Shown here piece by piece: positions 46,447-56,100 of a stretch of DNA of 64,000 nt; position 1 is the stretch's first letter; the number at the start of each line of letters is the position of its first letter. Origin of the DNA: Sphingomonas montanisoli (GTDB taxonomy: Bacteria; Pseudomonadota; Alphaproteobacteria; Sphingomonadales; Sphingomonadaceae). The position numbers were made by a program, and so were the translations under genes. The stretch lies in the NCBI RefSeq assembly GCF_008274695.1, contig NZ_VTOU01000003.1, positions 806,001-870,000 on the forward strand. Reading direction: 5' to 3'. The notes below the pieces were generated by a model. It searched no databases, was not told the DNA's origin, and saw only the letters and a program-made list of their open reading frames with translations.

Positions 46447-47088
46447 TCAGGCCGGCGGATTGTTGAGCTTGCGGACGAAGCCGATCAGCCCGGTCTGGCG
46501 GCTGCGCTTCAGCCGCTCGGCCTCCAATATGTGCTTCACCTCGGCAAAGCAGCGATCGATATCGTCGTTGATCAGGACATAGTCATAGCCGTCCCAATGG
46601 CTGATCTCCGCGTTCGCACGCTGCATCCGGCCAACAATGACGTCCTCGCTGTCGGTCGCGCGCTTGCGCAGCCGTTCCTCCAGCTCGGGCATCGACGGCG
46701 GCAGGATGAAAACGCGCACCACATCGCCGCCGCATGTCTGGAACAGCTGCTGGGCGCCCTGCCAATCGATGTCGAACAGCACATCGCTGCCCGAATCGAG
46801 AATGTCGTAGATCGGCTTCTTCGGGCTGCCGTAGCGATGGTTGAAGACGTGGGCCCATTCGAGGAACTCGCCCTCGGCCACGCTGGCGCGGAATTGCTCG
46901 AGATCGACGAAATGATAGTCGACACCGTCGACCTCACCCGGGCGCATCGACCGGGTGGTCGCGGAAACCGACATCTGCAGTTGATCGTCCGATGCGAGCA
47001 GCCGGCGCGCGATTGTCGACTTGCCGGCGCCGGAGGGCGAGGACAGCACGAACAACACGCCGCGCCGCTTGAGGGTCTTGTGGGCCAT
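46447..47088 (-). CDS. gmk: Guanylate kinase
   Basis: A 213-residue kinase phosphorylating GMP to GDP. Walker A is VLSSPSGAGKSTIARRLL; the GMP-binding segment is VSATTRSMRPGEVDGVDYHF followed by EFLEWAHVFNHRYGSP; the lid region carries LRKRATDSEDVIVGRMQRA. ATG at 47088 was chosen; an upstream in-frame ATG would add a poorly conserved segment. It is upstream of the DUF1801 gene. Confidence 0.95.
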   Translation of the reverse strand: MAHKTLKRRGVLFVLSSPSGAGKSTIARRLLASDDQLQMSVSATTRSMRPGEVDGVDYHFVDLEQFRASVAEGEFLEWAHVFNHRYGSPKKPIYDILDSGSDVLFDIDWQGAQQLFQTCGGDVVRVFILPPSMPELEERLRKRATDSEDVIVGRMQRANAEISHWDGYDYVLINDDIDRCFAEVKHILEAERLKRSRQTGLIGFVRKLNNPPA

Positions 47089-47147
47089 GCGCGCCTTTGC
47101 CTCGGGAACGGCCCCGGCGTCAATGTCGCGCATGGCTATAGGCTATA

Positions 47148-47357
47148 CTAGGCTGGCGTGATCGGCGCCTTGCTTTCCTTCCTGCGGTCATAAGCCCGCT
47201 TGGCGAGGAAAGCGCCGCCCGCGAGCAGTCCGATCGGCCCCAGCCGCCGCAGCAGCCCGACCGATGCGGCACCCAGCACCGCGCCCTTGACGCCGCCTTC
47301 ACCGTCACGACGATCGATTTCGCGCCCGACGAGCGCGCCGATGACCTTACCGATCAT
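47148..47357 (-). CDS. Small conserved-looking protein, 69 residues
   Basis: The frame [20 protein letters not shown], then [20 protein letters not shown] and [20 protein letters not shown] has Gly/Ala-rich hydrophobic stretches at about 24-35 and 40-55 separated by charged residues. This suggests a small peripheral or single-span membrane protein. ATG at 47357 is the natural start; longer upstream readings enter the divergent glyoxalase gene. High third-position GC supports coding. It may be first in a unit with gmk, 59 bases downstream. Function unknown. Confidence 0.65.
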   Translation of the reverse strand: MIGKVIGALVGREIDRRDGEGGVKGAVLGAASVGLLRRLGPIGLLAGGAFLAKRAYDRRKESKAPITPA

Positions 47358-47444
47358 GTCCGAGATCTCCCTTTTCAAACTCGCGCAAAGAACAATGCCG
47401 GGCGCGGCTTGTTCCGGTTTCGCCCGCGCCTTAGATTGGCGCCC

Positions 47445-47858
47445 ATGAAATATCTCCACACGATGATCCGGGTGTCCGACCCGGCCGAGACGATCCGCTT
47501 TCTCGAGCTGGTCGGCCTGCGCGAGACCAAGCGTTGGGACAATGAGGCGGGACGCTTCACCCTGATCTTTCTCTCCGCGCCGGGCGACGAGGATGCGCAG
47601 GTCGAACTCACCCACAATTGGGACGAGGCGGGCTATGACGGCGGCCGCAATTTCGGCCACCTCGCCTATCGCGTCGACAACATCTACGAGACCTGCCAGC
47701 GGATCATGGACGCGGGCTACACGATCAACCGCCCCCCGCGCGACGGCCACATGGCCTTCGTCCGCACCCCCGACAACATCTCGATCGAGCTGTTGCAGGA
47801 CGGGCATCTCGAACCCGCCGAACCCTGGGCATCGATGCCGAACACCGGCGTCTGGTGA
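47445..47858 (+). CDS. gloA: Lactoylglutathione lyase (glyoxalase I)-like protein
   Basis: A 137-residue single-domain vicinal oxygen chelate protein. [20 protein letters not shown] carries the first metal His, [20 protein letters not shown] the second-site Glu and the third His (FGHLAYRV), and SIELLQ the final Glu. These form the metal site for the methylglyoxal-glutathione hemithioacetal. Together with gor and the GST it shows glutathione-based detoxification. It is short but typical for bacterial GloA. ATG at 47445 begins the conserved first strand. Confidence 0.9.
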   Translation: MKYLHTMIRVSDPAETIRFLELVGLRETKRWDNEAGRFTLIFLSAPGDEDAQVELTHNWDEAGYDGGRNFGHLAYRVDNIYETCQRIMDAGYTINRPPRDGHMAFVRTPDNISIELLQDGHLEPAEPWASMPNTGVW

Positions 47859-47864
47859 TGTCTC

Positions 47865-47970
47865 AAATCCTCTCCCGGCGGGAGAGGGGGACCGCCCGAA
47901 GGGTGGTGGAAAGGTATTGGCCGGCAGCGGGACTAAGCGCCGGTCCCCCTCCCGCTCCGGGGGAGGATTT
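47865..47970. repeat. Palindromic repeat between convergent genes (family 2 relative)
   Basis: The 30-base ends, AAATCCTCTCCCGGCGGGAG plus AGGGGGACCG and the complement of AAATCCTCCCCCGGAGCGGG plus AGGGGGACCG, differ at few positions. The AAATCCTCCCCCG start is shared with the repeat at 63518. It fills the gap between gloA and the EamA gene. Confidence 0.83.
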
Positions 47971-48897
47971 CTAGACGCCCGCGCCGCGCCGCCACGGCAG
48001 ACCGGGAAGACGCGCGGCCATCGGCCAGAGGATGTTGATCGCCAGTCCCGCCATCACCAGCGCGGCGGCGATCAGCTTCCACGCCGGCAACGATTCGCCC
48101 AGCAGCAGCGCCGATGCGCCCATGCCGAACAAGGGCACCAGCATCGCCATCGGCGTGATCGTCGCCGCCGGATGCCGCGACAGCAGCCAGCCCCAGGCGG
48201 CATAGCCGAACATCGTATTGCCCAACGACTGCCACACCACCGCACCCCACGCGCCGGGACCGGCGGCGGCGAGCGCGGCGACATCGCGGTGCCAGCCTTC
48301 CATCACCAGCGACGCGATCAGCAGCGGCGGGACCGAGAACAGGCTGGCCCACACGACGAAGGCGAGCATGTCGGTCGCCCCGCTGAGCTTCGCGACCTGA
48401 TTGCCGCCAGCCCAGCTCAGCGCCGCGACGAGCACCAGGCCCAGCCCCAGCGCAGTCGCGCTACCGCCGCCGTGGAGCATGATCGTGCCGATCCCCGCCG
48501 TCCCCAGCAGCAAGGCGACGAACTGGAACAGGCGGATCTTCTCCCCGCTCATCCGCATCGCCAGGCCGATCGTGAAGAACACCTGCGTCTGGACGACGAG
48601 GCTCGCGAGCCCGGGCGAGATATGCCCGTCCATCGCGATATAGAGCATGCCGAACTGGCCGAAACCGATCAGCACGCCATAGGCCGCCAGATAGCGCCAG
48701 CCGACCGCCGGACGCTTCAGGAACAGGCAGGCCGGGAACAAGGCGAAGGTGAAGCGCAGCGTCGCGAACAGAAGCGGCGGCAGATCGTCGAGCGCCCAGC
48801 GGATCACGACGAAATTCGTCCCCCACACCGCGACCACCGCGATGGCGAGGAGGATGTGGGTCAGCGGCAGGCGGTGGTGAAGCGCTCCGCCGGTCAC
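47971..48897 (-). CDS. EamA/DMT-family transporter
   Basis: A 308-residue membrane protein with about ten hydrophobic spans in two EamA repeats (ILLAIAVVAVWGTNFVVIRW, ending near 140, and LSWAGGNQVAKLSGATDMLA to the C-terminus). The second repeat contains the typical ATITPMAMLVPLFGMGASAL and LLGESLPAWKLIAAALVMAG. Members export amino acids or metabolites; the substrate is unknown. The start is GTG at 48897, overlapping the dnaN stop by 4 bases (GTGA), so it is coupled to dnaN. Confidence 0.9.
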   Translation of the reverse strand: MTGGALHHRLPLTHILLAIAVVAVWGTNFVVIRWALDDLPPLLFATLRFTFALFPACLFLKRPAVGWRYLAAYGVLIGFGQFGMLYIAMDGHISPGLASLVVQTQVFFTIGLAMRMSGEKIRLFQFVALLLGTAGIGTIMLHGGGSATALGLGLVLVAALSWAGGNQVAKLSGATDMLAFVVWASLFSVPPLLIASLVMEGWHRDVAALAAAGPGAWGAVVWQSLGNTMFGYAAWGWLLSRHPAATITPMAMLVPLFGMGASALLLGESLPAWKLIAAALVMAGLAINILWPMAARLPGLPWRRGAGV

Positions 48898-49997
48898 ACC
48901 CGCATCGGCATCAGCACATACAGCGCCGGCGCGTTGTCATTCTCGCGGATCAGGGTCGGCGCGGCGGCGTCGGCGAGGTGGACTTCGACCAGATCGCCGT
49001 CGATCTGCGCCAGGATGTCCATCAGGTAACGCGCGTTGAAGCCGATCTCGAAGCCCGGCGAGGTATATTCGCCCGGCACTTCCTCGGCTGCGGTCCCGTT
49101 CTCGGGGCTCGTCACCGACAGGGTGATCTTGTCGCGATCGAGCGCCATCTTGACCGCACGGGTCTTTTCCGACGCGATCGTCGCGACACGGTCGACGCCC
49201 TGCATGAAGCTCTTGGGATCGATCTTGAGCAGCTTGTCGTTCGCGGTCGGGATGACGCGATTATAATCGGGGAAGGTGCCGTCGATCAGCTTCGACGTCA
49301 GTACGGCCGTGCCCAGGCCGAAGCGGATCTTCGTCGACGACAGCGAAACCTGCACCGAACCGTCGACCTCGTCGAGCAGCTTGCGCAGTTCGGCCACGCA
49401 CTTCCGCGGCACGATCACGTCGGGCATGCCCTCCGCGCCATCGGGCCGTGCGACGGTGACCCGCGCGAGGCGGTGGCCGTCGGTCGCCGCCGCCTTCAGC
49501 ACATCGTCGGCGACATGGAAGAAGATGCCGTTCAGATAATAACGCGTCTCTTCGGTCGAGATCGCGAAGCGGGTCTTGTCGATGATCTGCTTGAGCGTTT
49601 CGGCCGGCAGCTCGAAGCTGGTCGGCAGGTCGCCCTCGGCGATCATCGGGAAATCGTCACGCGGCAGCGTCTGCAGGTTGAACCGCGCCCGGCCCGCGAC
49701 GATCAGCATCTTGCCGTCGGCGGCCGACAGGCTGACCTGGCTGCCTTCGGGCAGCTTGCGGACGATATCGAACAGGGTGTGCGCCGACACGGTGATCGCG
49801 CCCGGCTGATCCACCGTCACCGGCACGGATTCGACGACCTGCAGATCGAGATCGGTCGCCATCAGCTTGAGCGTGCCGTCGGCCGCAGCCTCCAGCAGCA
49901 CGTTGGACAGGATCGGAATCGTGTTACGGCGCTCGACCACCGATTGGACGTGGCCCAGGCTCTTCAGAAGAGTCGCCCGCTCGATCGTTGCCTTCAT
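48894..49997 (-). CDS. dnaN: DNA polymerase III beta sliding clamp
   Basis: A 367-residue clamp subunit. N-terminal MKATIERATLLKSLGHVQSV, then VERRNTIPILSNVLLEA; middle domain YYLNGIFFHVADDVLKAAAT and DGHRLARVTV; C-terminal NARYLMDILAQIDGDLVEVH and the classic ending ALYVLMPMRV. ATG at 49997 is the conserved start. The replication clamp is here not next to dnaA or recF and instead is followed by a coupled transporter gene. Confidence 0.97.
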   Translation of the reverse strand: MKATIERATLLKSLGHVQSVVERRNTIPILSNVLLEAAADGTLKLMATDLDLQVVESVPVTVDQPGAITVSAHTLFDIVRKLPEGSQVSLSAADGKMLIVAGRARFNLQTLPRDDFPMIAEGDLPTSFELPAETLKQIIDKTRFAISTEETRYYLNGIFFHVADDVLKAAATDGHRLARVTVARPDGAEGMPDVIVPRKCVAELRKLLDEVDGSVQVSLSSTKIRFGLGTAVLTSKLIDGTFPDYNRVIPTANDKLLKIDPKSFMQGVDRVATIASEKTRAVKMALDRDKITLSVTSPENGTAAEEVPGEYTSPGFEIGFNARYLMDILAQIDGDLVEVHLADAAAPTLIRENDNAPALYVLMPMRV

Positions 49998-50117
49998 TGC
50001 CGCCCCGAATATGCTGAATGGAGAGACGTTATAGCGCGGTGGATGCGCCCCGCCAGCCCCCATGCACAGCAAATATGGGGATAAGGCCGGGGCGTCTGCC
50101 GCCCCGGCCCTCTCTTA

Positions 50118-50687
50118 TCAGAAGCGGAAGCCGAAACCGCCCACGACCTGGTGGCGGCTGAAACCATCCTGATAGTTGGTGTAGCGATATTCCGACTTCA
50201 CATAGGCGTTCTGGCCCAGCGCATATTCGACACCCGCGCCGACACGCACGCCGTCGAGGTTGGTCGTGGCGAGCGTGGTCTGCCCGGTGCCGTCATTGCC
50301 GGTCAGCTTCGCGCGGCTGTTGGCATAGCCGGCCTTTGCATAGAGCAGCGCCTTGCCGCCCACGACGGTGCCGACGCGGCCGCCGACATAGAGATCGCGG
50401 CCAGCCTTGGCGCACAGGCGCGGGTCGGCGACGGTGCTCGAACCGACGCACTGCTTGGTGCTCGAATCGCCGACTTCGCCCTCGATGCCGACAACACCCA
50501 TGCCGGTCTGGAAATCGTAGCCGGCGGCAACGCCATAGTTGACGCCGTCGTCATGCCCGTTGTTCTGGACGCGGTCCCAACCCACAAGGCCTTCGACGCG
50601 GGCGCCGGTGAAAGGCGCGCTGTCCTGCGCGAAGGCGGGGGCTGCGATGGTGCCGGCGAGCAGGGCGGCGACAATGATGCTACGCAT
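50118..50687 (-). CDS. Outer-membrane beta-barrel protein
   Basis: A 189-residue protein with signal peptide (MRSIIVAALLAGTIAAPAFA-Q). The mature part alternates polar and hydrophobic residues in strands, such as ARVEGLVGWDRV, VNYGVAAGYDF, VVGIEGEVGD, GGRVGTVVGGKALLYAKAGY and VRVGAGVEYALG, ending in FGFRF with a C-terminal aromatic, as in OmpA/Omp25-type eight-strand barrels. ATG at 50687 is preceded by CGGAG at a good distance; longer starts (50705, 50741) would precede the signal peptide. Likely a porin-like surface protein. Confidence 0.9.
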   Translation of the reverse strand: MRSIIVAALLAGTIAAPAFAQDSAPFTGARVEGLVGWDRVQNNGHDDGVNYGVAAGYDFQTGMGVVGIEGEVGDSSTKQCVGSSTVADPRLCAKAGRDLYVGGRVGTVVGGKALLYAKAGYANSRAKLTGNDGTGQTTLATTNLDGVRVGAGVEYALGQNAYVKSEYRYTNYQDGFSRHQVVGGFGFRF

Positions 50688-50809
50688 TTGTATAACTCCG
50701 TTCATTCCGTTCCCGAACGAACCAGTGGGAACGGCGCTCAAATGGACCTGATCGCCTGGCGTTGCATGAACCTCAGATAAACAGATGGAATCGTTGCATT
50801 TTTACCACG

Positions 50810-51322
50810 ATGACAAAGAAGCGGCTTGACAGTTTTGGCCCCCGGTTTTTGGGGACTATTGCACTTTTGTTACTTCTGGCGGCCGCTCCGCCGGGGCGGC
50901 AGCCGATGGGAATTTTTGGGGATTGGGGCGCGTTTCGCGATGTGAAGCCCCGCCATTGCTATGCGATCGCCACACCCGAGACGCGCCGGTCGGGCGAATG
51001 GCGCCCCTTCGCGAGCGTCGCGCACTGGCCCGATCGCGGCATCCGCAACCAGCTTCACATCCGCCTGCGCGAAGAGCGGGCGCCGCGTAGCCCGATCGCG
51101 CTCTATGTCGGCGAGGCGCGCTTTCCACTGGTCGCCGGCCGGGTCGACGCCTGGGCGCCCGATGCACGCGCCGATGCCGCGATCGTCGCGGCGATGCGCG
51201 GGGCCACGTCGATGCGGGTCGCCTGGGTATCGAAGGGCGGCAAGGACCGATCGGACGGCTATCTGCTGAAAGGAGTCGCAAGCGCGATCGACGCCGCCGC
51301 GATCGGTTGCGCGCGACGTTAG
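50810..51322 (+). CDS. Exported protein of unknown function
   Basis: A 170-residue protein with an N-terminal hydrophobic signal (FLGTIALLLLLAAAPPGRQP). The mature sequence starts MGIFGDWGAFRDVKPRHCYA, then IATPETRR, and contains two cysteines (about residues 47 and 167). The FGDWGAF...HCY start recalls invasion-associated locus B (IalB)-like proteins, but the match is weak. ATG at 50810 was used; a TTG upstream gives a non-conserved extension. It is divergent from the outer-membrane barrel gene. Confidence 0.7.
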   Translation: MTKKRLDSFGPRFLGTIALLLLLAAAPPGRQPMGIFGDWGAFRDVKPRHCYAIATPETRRSGEWRPFASVAHWPDRGIRNQLHIRLREERAPRSPIALYVGEARFPLVAGRVDAWAPDARADAAIVAAMRGATSMRVAWVSKGGKDRSDGYLLKGVASAIDAAAIGCARR

Positions 51323-51445
51323 ATTTTGATCCAGCTCACGCTGGATGCGGCACGGCGGATGCCGAACCAGTCTAACAAGGCATCGTTGACGCATGGCTGC
51401 ATTGCGGTGCAGCATCATCATTTCCTCTCGCCTTCCGGAGCATCG

Positions 51446-53038
51446 ATGCCCAGCCTTCGCCTGACCGCCCTTTCGCTGCTGATGCTCGGAACCGCCGCCA
51501 ACGCCGCCATCCCCGAACCTACCGCCCAGCGGATCGACGCGTGGTGGGGGCATATCGCCACGATCGCGTCGGACAAGAATGAGGGCCGGCTGACCGGATC
51601 GCCCGGTTTTGATCGCGCCGCCGATTATGTCGTCGATCAGTTCACCCACCTGCGCCTGATCCCTGCGGGCAGCGACGGGTGGTTCCAGCCGGTCGAACTG
51701 ACCGAACAACGCTTCGATCAGGCGGCGAGCAAGGCGATGCTGAAGGGGCCGGCGGGAAACACGATCCTCGCCACCCCGACCGAGCTCTATTTTCGCGGCA
51801 GCGCGCCGATGCCGCCGAGCGTCGACGCGCCGCTCGTCTTCGCCGGCTATGGCCTGTCGATGCCCGATGAGGGGCATGATGATTTCGCGGGGCTCGATCT
51901 CAAGGGCAAGATCGTCGTCGTGCTGTCGGGCGGGCCCGCCGGGATTTCGGGCGCGCTCAAATCCGATGCGCGCTCGCGCCGCGCCGCCATCCTGGCCGAA
52001 CGCGGCGCCGTGGGCCTGATCGCGCTCACCACGCCCAAACAGACCGAGATCAAGTGGGACCGGCAGGTCGCATTGTCTGCGCAGTCCTTCATGTATCCGG
52101 CCGACACCGGGTTGCGGGAGGTTGCGGTGCCGTTCCTGAACGCCTTCGTCGGCCCCGATGCCGCGCCCAAGCTGTTCGCCGGCGCGCCGCAGGATTTTGC
52201 CGCGCTCTCCGCGCTCGCCGATGCATCCAGGCCCCTGCCTGTCTTCGCGCTGCCGCAGCGGTTCGCCGCCACCGTCGTCAGCAGTTCGCGTCCCGTCCAT
52301 GCCAGGAATATCGTCGCGCGCCTGCCCGGATCCGATCCGGTGCTGTCGGCGCAGAATGTCGTCCTCTCGGCACATCTCGACGGGCTGGGCGTCGGCGCGC
52401 CGATCAAGGGCGATACGATCTATAACGGCGCGTTCGACAATGCGGTCGGCGTCTCGACCCTGATCGAGACCGCCAAGGCGCTGACCAGCTTCAAGAAGCG
52501 CCCACGCCGATCGATCCTGTTCGTGATCGTGACGGGTGAAGAGAAAGGATTGCTCGGATCGCGGCATTTCGCGGCACGCCCGACGGTGCCCGCCCAATCG
52601 CTGGTCGCCGACATCAACCTCGACATGCCGTTGCCGATCTTCGCCTTCACCAGCGTGACGCCGATCGGCTATGAAGAAAGCTCGCTGGGCGAAAATGCCA
52701 AGATCGTCGCCGCATCGCTCGGCCTGCCGGTCGTCCCCGATCCCAAGCCCGACCGCAACGTCTTCATCCGGTCGGACCAGTATAGCTTCATCCGCAAGGG
52801 CGTGCCCTCGCTCTTCCTTAAATACGGCTTCAAGCTCGGCACGCCCGAGGAGAAGATCGAGGCCGACTGGCGCACCAACATCTACCATTCGCCGCAGGAC
52901 GATCTGGATCAGCCGGTCATGAAGGCCGAAGGCGTCAAGTTCACCGATTACGTCATCGCCCTCGCCCGCAACATTGCCGACGATCCGGCCAAGCCGAGCT
53001 GGAACGCCGACAGCTATTTCAAGCGGTTCGCAAAGTAG
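51446..53038 (+). CDS. Exported M28-family metallopeptidase
   Basis: A 530-residue protein with a signal peptide (MPSLRLTALSLLMLGTAANA-A). A protease-associated (PA) insert occupies about 130-290. The M28 zinc sites are visible: SAHLDGLG, NGAFDNAVGVS, GEEKGLLGS (catalytic and metal Glu), INLDMPL and TNIYHSPQDD. The family includes aminopeptidases that cleave N-terminal residues from peptides in the periplasm or outside. ATG at 51446 with CGGAG six bases upstream was chosen; a frame extension to 51326 lacks a signal peptide. Confidence 0.92.
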   Translation: MPSLRLTALSLLMLGTAANAAIPEPTAQRIDAWWGHIATIASDKNEGRLTGSPGFDRAADYVVDQFTHLRLIPAGSDGWFQPVELTEQRFDQAASKAMLKGPAGNTILATPTELYFRGSAPMPPSVDAPLVFAGYGLSMPDEGHDDFAGLDLKGKIVVVLSGGPAGISGALKSDARSRRAAILAERGAVGLIALTTPKQTEIKWDRQVALSAQSFMYPADTGLREVAVPFLNAFVGPDAAPKLFAGAPQDFAALSALADASRPLPVFALPQRFAATVVSSSRPVHARNIVARLPGSDPVLSAQNVVLSAHLDGLGVGAPIKGDTIYNGAFDNAVGVSTLIETAKALTSFKKRPRRSILFVIVTGEEKGLLGSRHFAARPTVPAQSLVADINLDMPLPIFAFTSVTPIGYEESSLGENAKIVAASLGLPVVPDPKPDRNVFIRSDQYSFIRKGVPSLFLKYGFKLGTPEEKIEADWRTNIYHSPQDDLDQPVMKAEGVKFTDYVIALARNIADDPAKPSWNADSYFKRFAK

Positions 53039-53049
53039 CCCCCACCCTC

Positions 53050-53138
53050 ACGTCACCCGGGGCTTGACCCGGGGTCCCGCTTCTTCTTCTTCGTCTGGAA
53101 CAGGCAGCTGGATCCCGGAACAAGTCCGGGATGACGAA
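53050..53138. repeat. Palindromic repeat between convergent genes
   Basis: It contains CACGTCACCCGGGGCTTGAC with CCGGGGTCCC, then at the other end GATCCCGGAACAAGTCCGGG followed by ATGACG. The CGTCA...GGGATGACG ends match the repeats at 57851 and 26805. It fills the gap between the M28 peptidase and the three-domain glycosyltransferase gene. Confidence 0.65.
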
Positions 53139-53149
53139 AGAGGCATTGG

Positions 53150-56100
53150 TCACGCCGCGAGAGGCAGCGGCTCCTCGTCCATCTGGACGCCGGGCGCGAC
53201 GATCGCGGTCATCTCGCCCGATCGTTCGAGCTTGCCCCAGCGCAGGGCCGCCCCCGCCAGTGCCGAGAAGACCGCGCGTACCACGACCGCATAGAGCAGC
53301 TGGCGATAGCCGAAGCGCATCGCCAGCAGGCGGAGCGCGGGGAAGCGGGTTTCGCGCGCGTCGAGGCGGTAGGCGATCCAGCCACAGGCCAGATCGATCG
53401 CCGCAAAGGCCAGCCAGAAGCCCGCCATCGTCGCGAGGTCCGCCTGCATCGCGCCGAAGCCGTGATTGGCGACGCGCAACCCGGTGTCGATCAGGCTCGC
53501 GATCAGGGCGATATCGATGAAGGGCGAAACCAGACCGAAGCCGATCTGGAACAGCCACGCCTGCGGCATGCCATAACGGGCCAGGCCGTGCGGCTTGCCC
53601 TCGAACATCGCCGCACGATGCTTCCACAGGCATTGCAGCGTTCCGAACGCCCAACGGCGGCGCTGCTTGAACAAAGCGCCGAAGCTGTCGGGCGCTTCGG
53701 TCCACGCAATCGCATCGACATCGCACGCGACGCGCCAGCCGGCGCGCTGGATCGCGATCGTCAGATCCTGATCCTCGGCCAGCGTATCGTCGGGATAGCC
53801 GCCCACCTCGTCCAGCGCAGTGCGCCGCCATGCGCCGACCGCACCGGGCACGACCGTGATCGCATCGAGCGCCGAGAGCGCACACCGCTCCAGATTCTGC
53901 GCGGTGACATATTCGACCGACTGCCAGCGGGTGACGAGGTTGGTCGCATTGCCGATCTTGGCATTGCCCGCGACCGCGCCGATCGCCGGATCGGCGAACC
54001 AGCGGGTGAGTTTCGCGATCGTATCCGGCTCGAACTGGGTATCGGCATCGAGTGCCACGACCACATCGCCCTTCGCGATGCGCAGCGCCTGATTGAGCGC
54101 GCGCGCCTTCCCGCCATTTTCTAGGCAAAGCAAGGTCACGCGCGGATCGAACCCGAAGGCGCGCGATACGACTGCCGAGGTCGCATCCTTCGAACCATCG
54201 TCGATCACGATCACTTCGATGCGCGGGCCGTTGCTCGCCAGGATGCGGCGCACCGACGCCTCGATCACGCGCTCCTCGTTGAACGCGGGGATCAGCACCG
54301 AGACGAAGCTGGGCACCAGATGCGGCGCGGGATTCGGCACCACCGCCCGCTTAGCCGCCCGCACCGCAAGCGCGGTCAACGTGATCGAGCGCGCGATGCC
54401 GAGCAGGATCGCGACCAGAAACAGACCGCCGAGCGCCTTCCAGCCGTTGGACAGCCCGACGAACAACGCGCTCGCGCCGCCCGCCGCCGCCTTGTGCCCG
54501 TCAACCAGCGGCGGCATCGCGGCGTCGCGCGAAATGCCCGCCAGGGTCGAGACGGTGACGAGATCATAGCCGCGCGCGCGCAAGCCTTTGATGATCCGGG
54601 GCAGCGCCGCGACGGTCGCGCGGCGATCGCCGCCCGAATCGTGGAGCAGGACGATCTGGGTCGATTTGCCCGCATGGCCCGATTCGACCTGTTCGATCGT
54701 GCGACGAACGATCGCGTCGGCGCTCGTCCCCGCCCAGTCGAGCGGATCGACGTTCAGGCCGACCGACAGATAACCCATCTCCGCCGCGACCTTCGCCGCA
54801 TGCAGTTCGTCGGGCCGATCGGGATCGGCGTCGCCCAGATAGGGCGCGCGGAACAGCCGCATCGAACGGCCGGTATGGCTCTCGACGATCCGCTGGGTCG
54901 CGTTGATCTCCAGCCGCACCGCCGCCTCAGGCAATTTGTCGAGATCGGGGTGCGTCATCGAATGGTTGCCGAGTTCGGATCCCTCGTCGACGATCCGGCG
55001 CAGCAAATCGGGCTCGCCCATCGCATTCGATCCGGTGACGAAGAAGGTCGCCGTCGCGCGGTGGCGCTTCAATATATCGAGGATCGCTGGAGTCCAGCGC
55101 GGATCGGGGCCGTCGTCGAAGGTCAACGCGACCTGACGGCGCTTATGCCCGGCGCGTTCGACCACATTGGTCGTCGGCAGGCTGTGATAGCGCGCGTCGC
55201 GGATCAGCCCGTCGGCTGCCGGCTCGGCCTTGCGGACACCGGCCGTCGCGAAGCTGGCGAGGCGCAGCACCTCCCCCTGCCCGTCGAGCGCGACCTTTTG
55301 ATGCTCGATCGGCAGATGGCTGAGGTTGGGCACCTGCCCCGCAGGCGTATCGAGCGCCGCCCAAAAACCCGGATCCTCGCTGCCCAGCCGCCACAGCGCG
55401 ACCCCGGCGGCGCCCGCACGCCGCGCGACCTGCAGCTCGTTCCAGCTCGCGACCGCATCGAGCAGCCAGACCTGATGGTGCACGCCGCCTTCAACATAGG
55501 CAAAGTGCGTGTTGCCGGTGGCGGGATCGAATGTCGGCAGCGCGTGCGCCTCGTCCGCCTTCTTCCACGCGGCCTCGACGGTCAGCGGCTTGGCCGGACC
55601 CTTGCCGTCCCAGTCATAGGCATAATTGCCCAGACCGACGATCAGCTTGGCCGGCCCGGCCGCCTTGATCGCTTCGGCCACGACGCGCGCGAACCACGGC
55701 TGCGACGCGATCGGCCCCGCTGCGCCATCGGGCCAATGTTCGTCATAGGCCATCAGCACCAGATGATCGGCCAGCGGCGCATAAGCCGCGAGATCCCACG
55801 CCGCATCGTCGGCGGGCACCGCAATGTCGACACGCCAGCCGCGTTCCGCGAAGCGCGCCTTCATCTCGGTCAGCAGCGTGCGATAGCCGCCATGCGCGGC
55901 GGCGGGCAGATCCTCCAGATCGAGCATCACACCGCCCGCCTTCTCGGCGACCAGGGCCGCCTCGATCTGGCCTATGAATCGTTTGCGCGCGACGGCATCG
56001 GCCACGAGCCCGGCAGTGCCGCGCCCATCCCACTGGCCGTCATCGCCGATATTCTGAACCATCAGCATCAGCCGCGGCGCCTTCGCGCGTCCGTCGAGCA

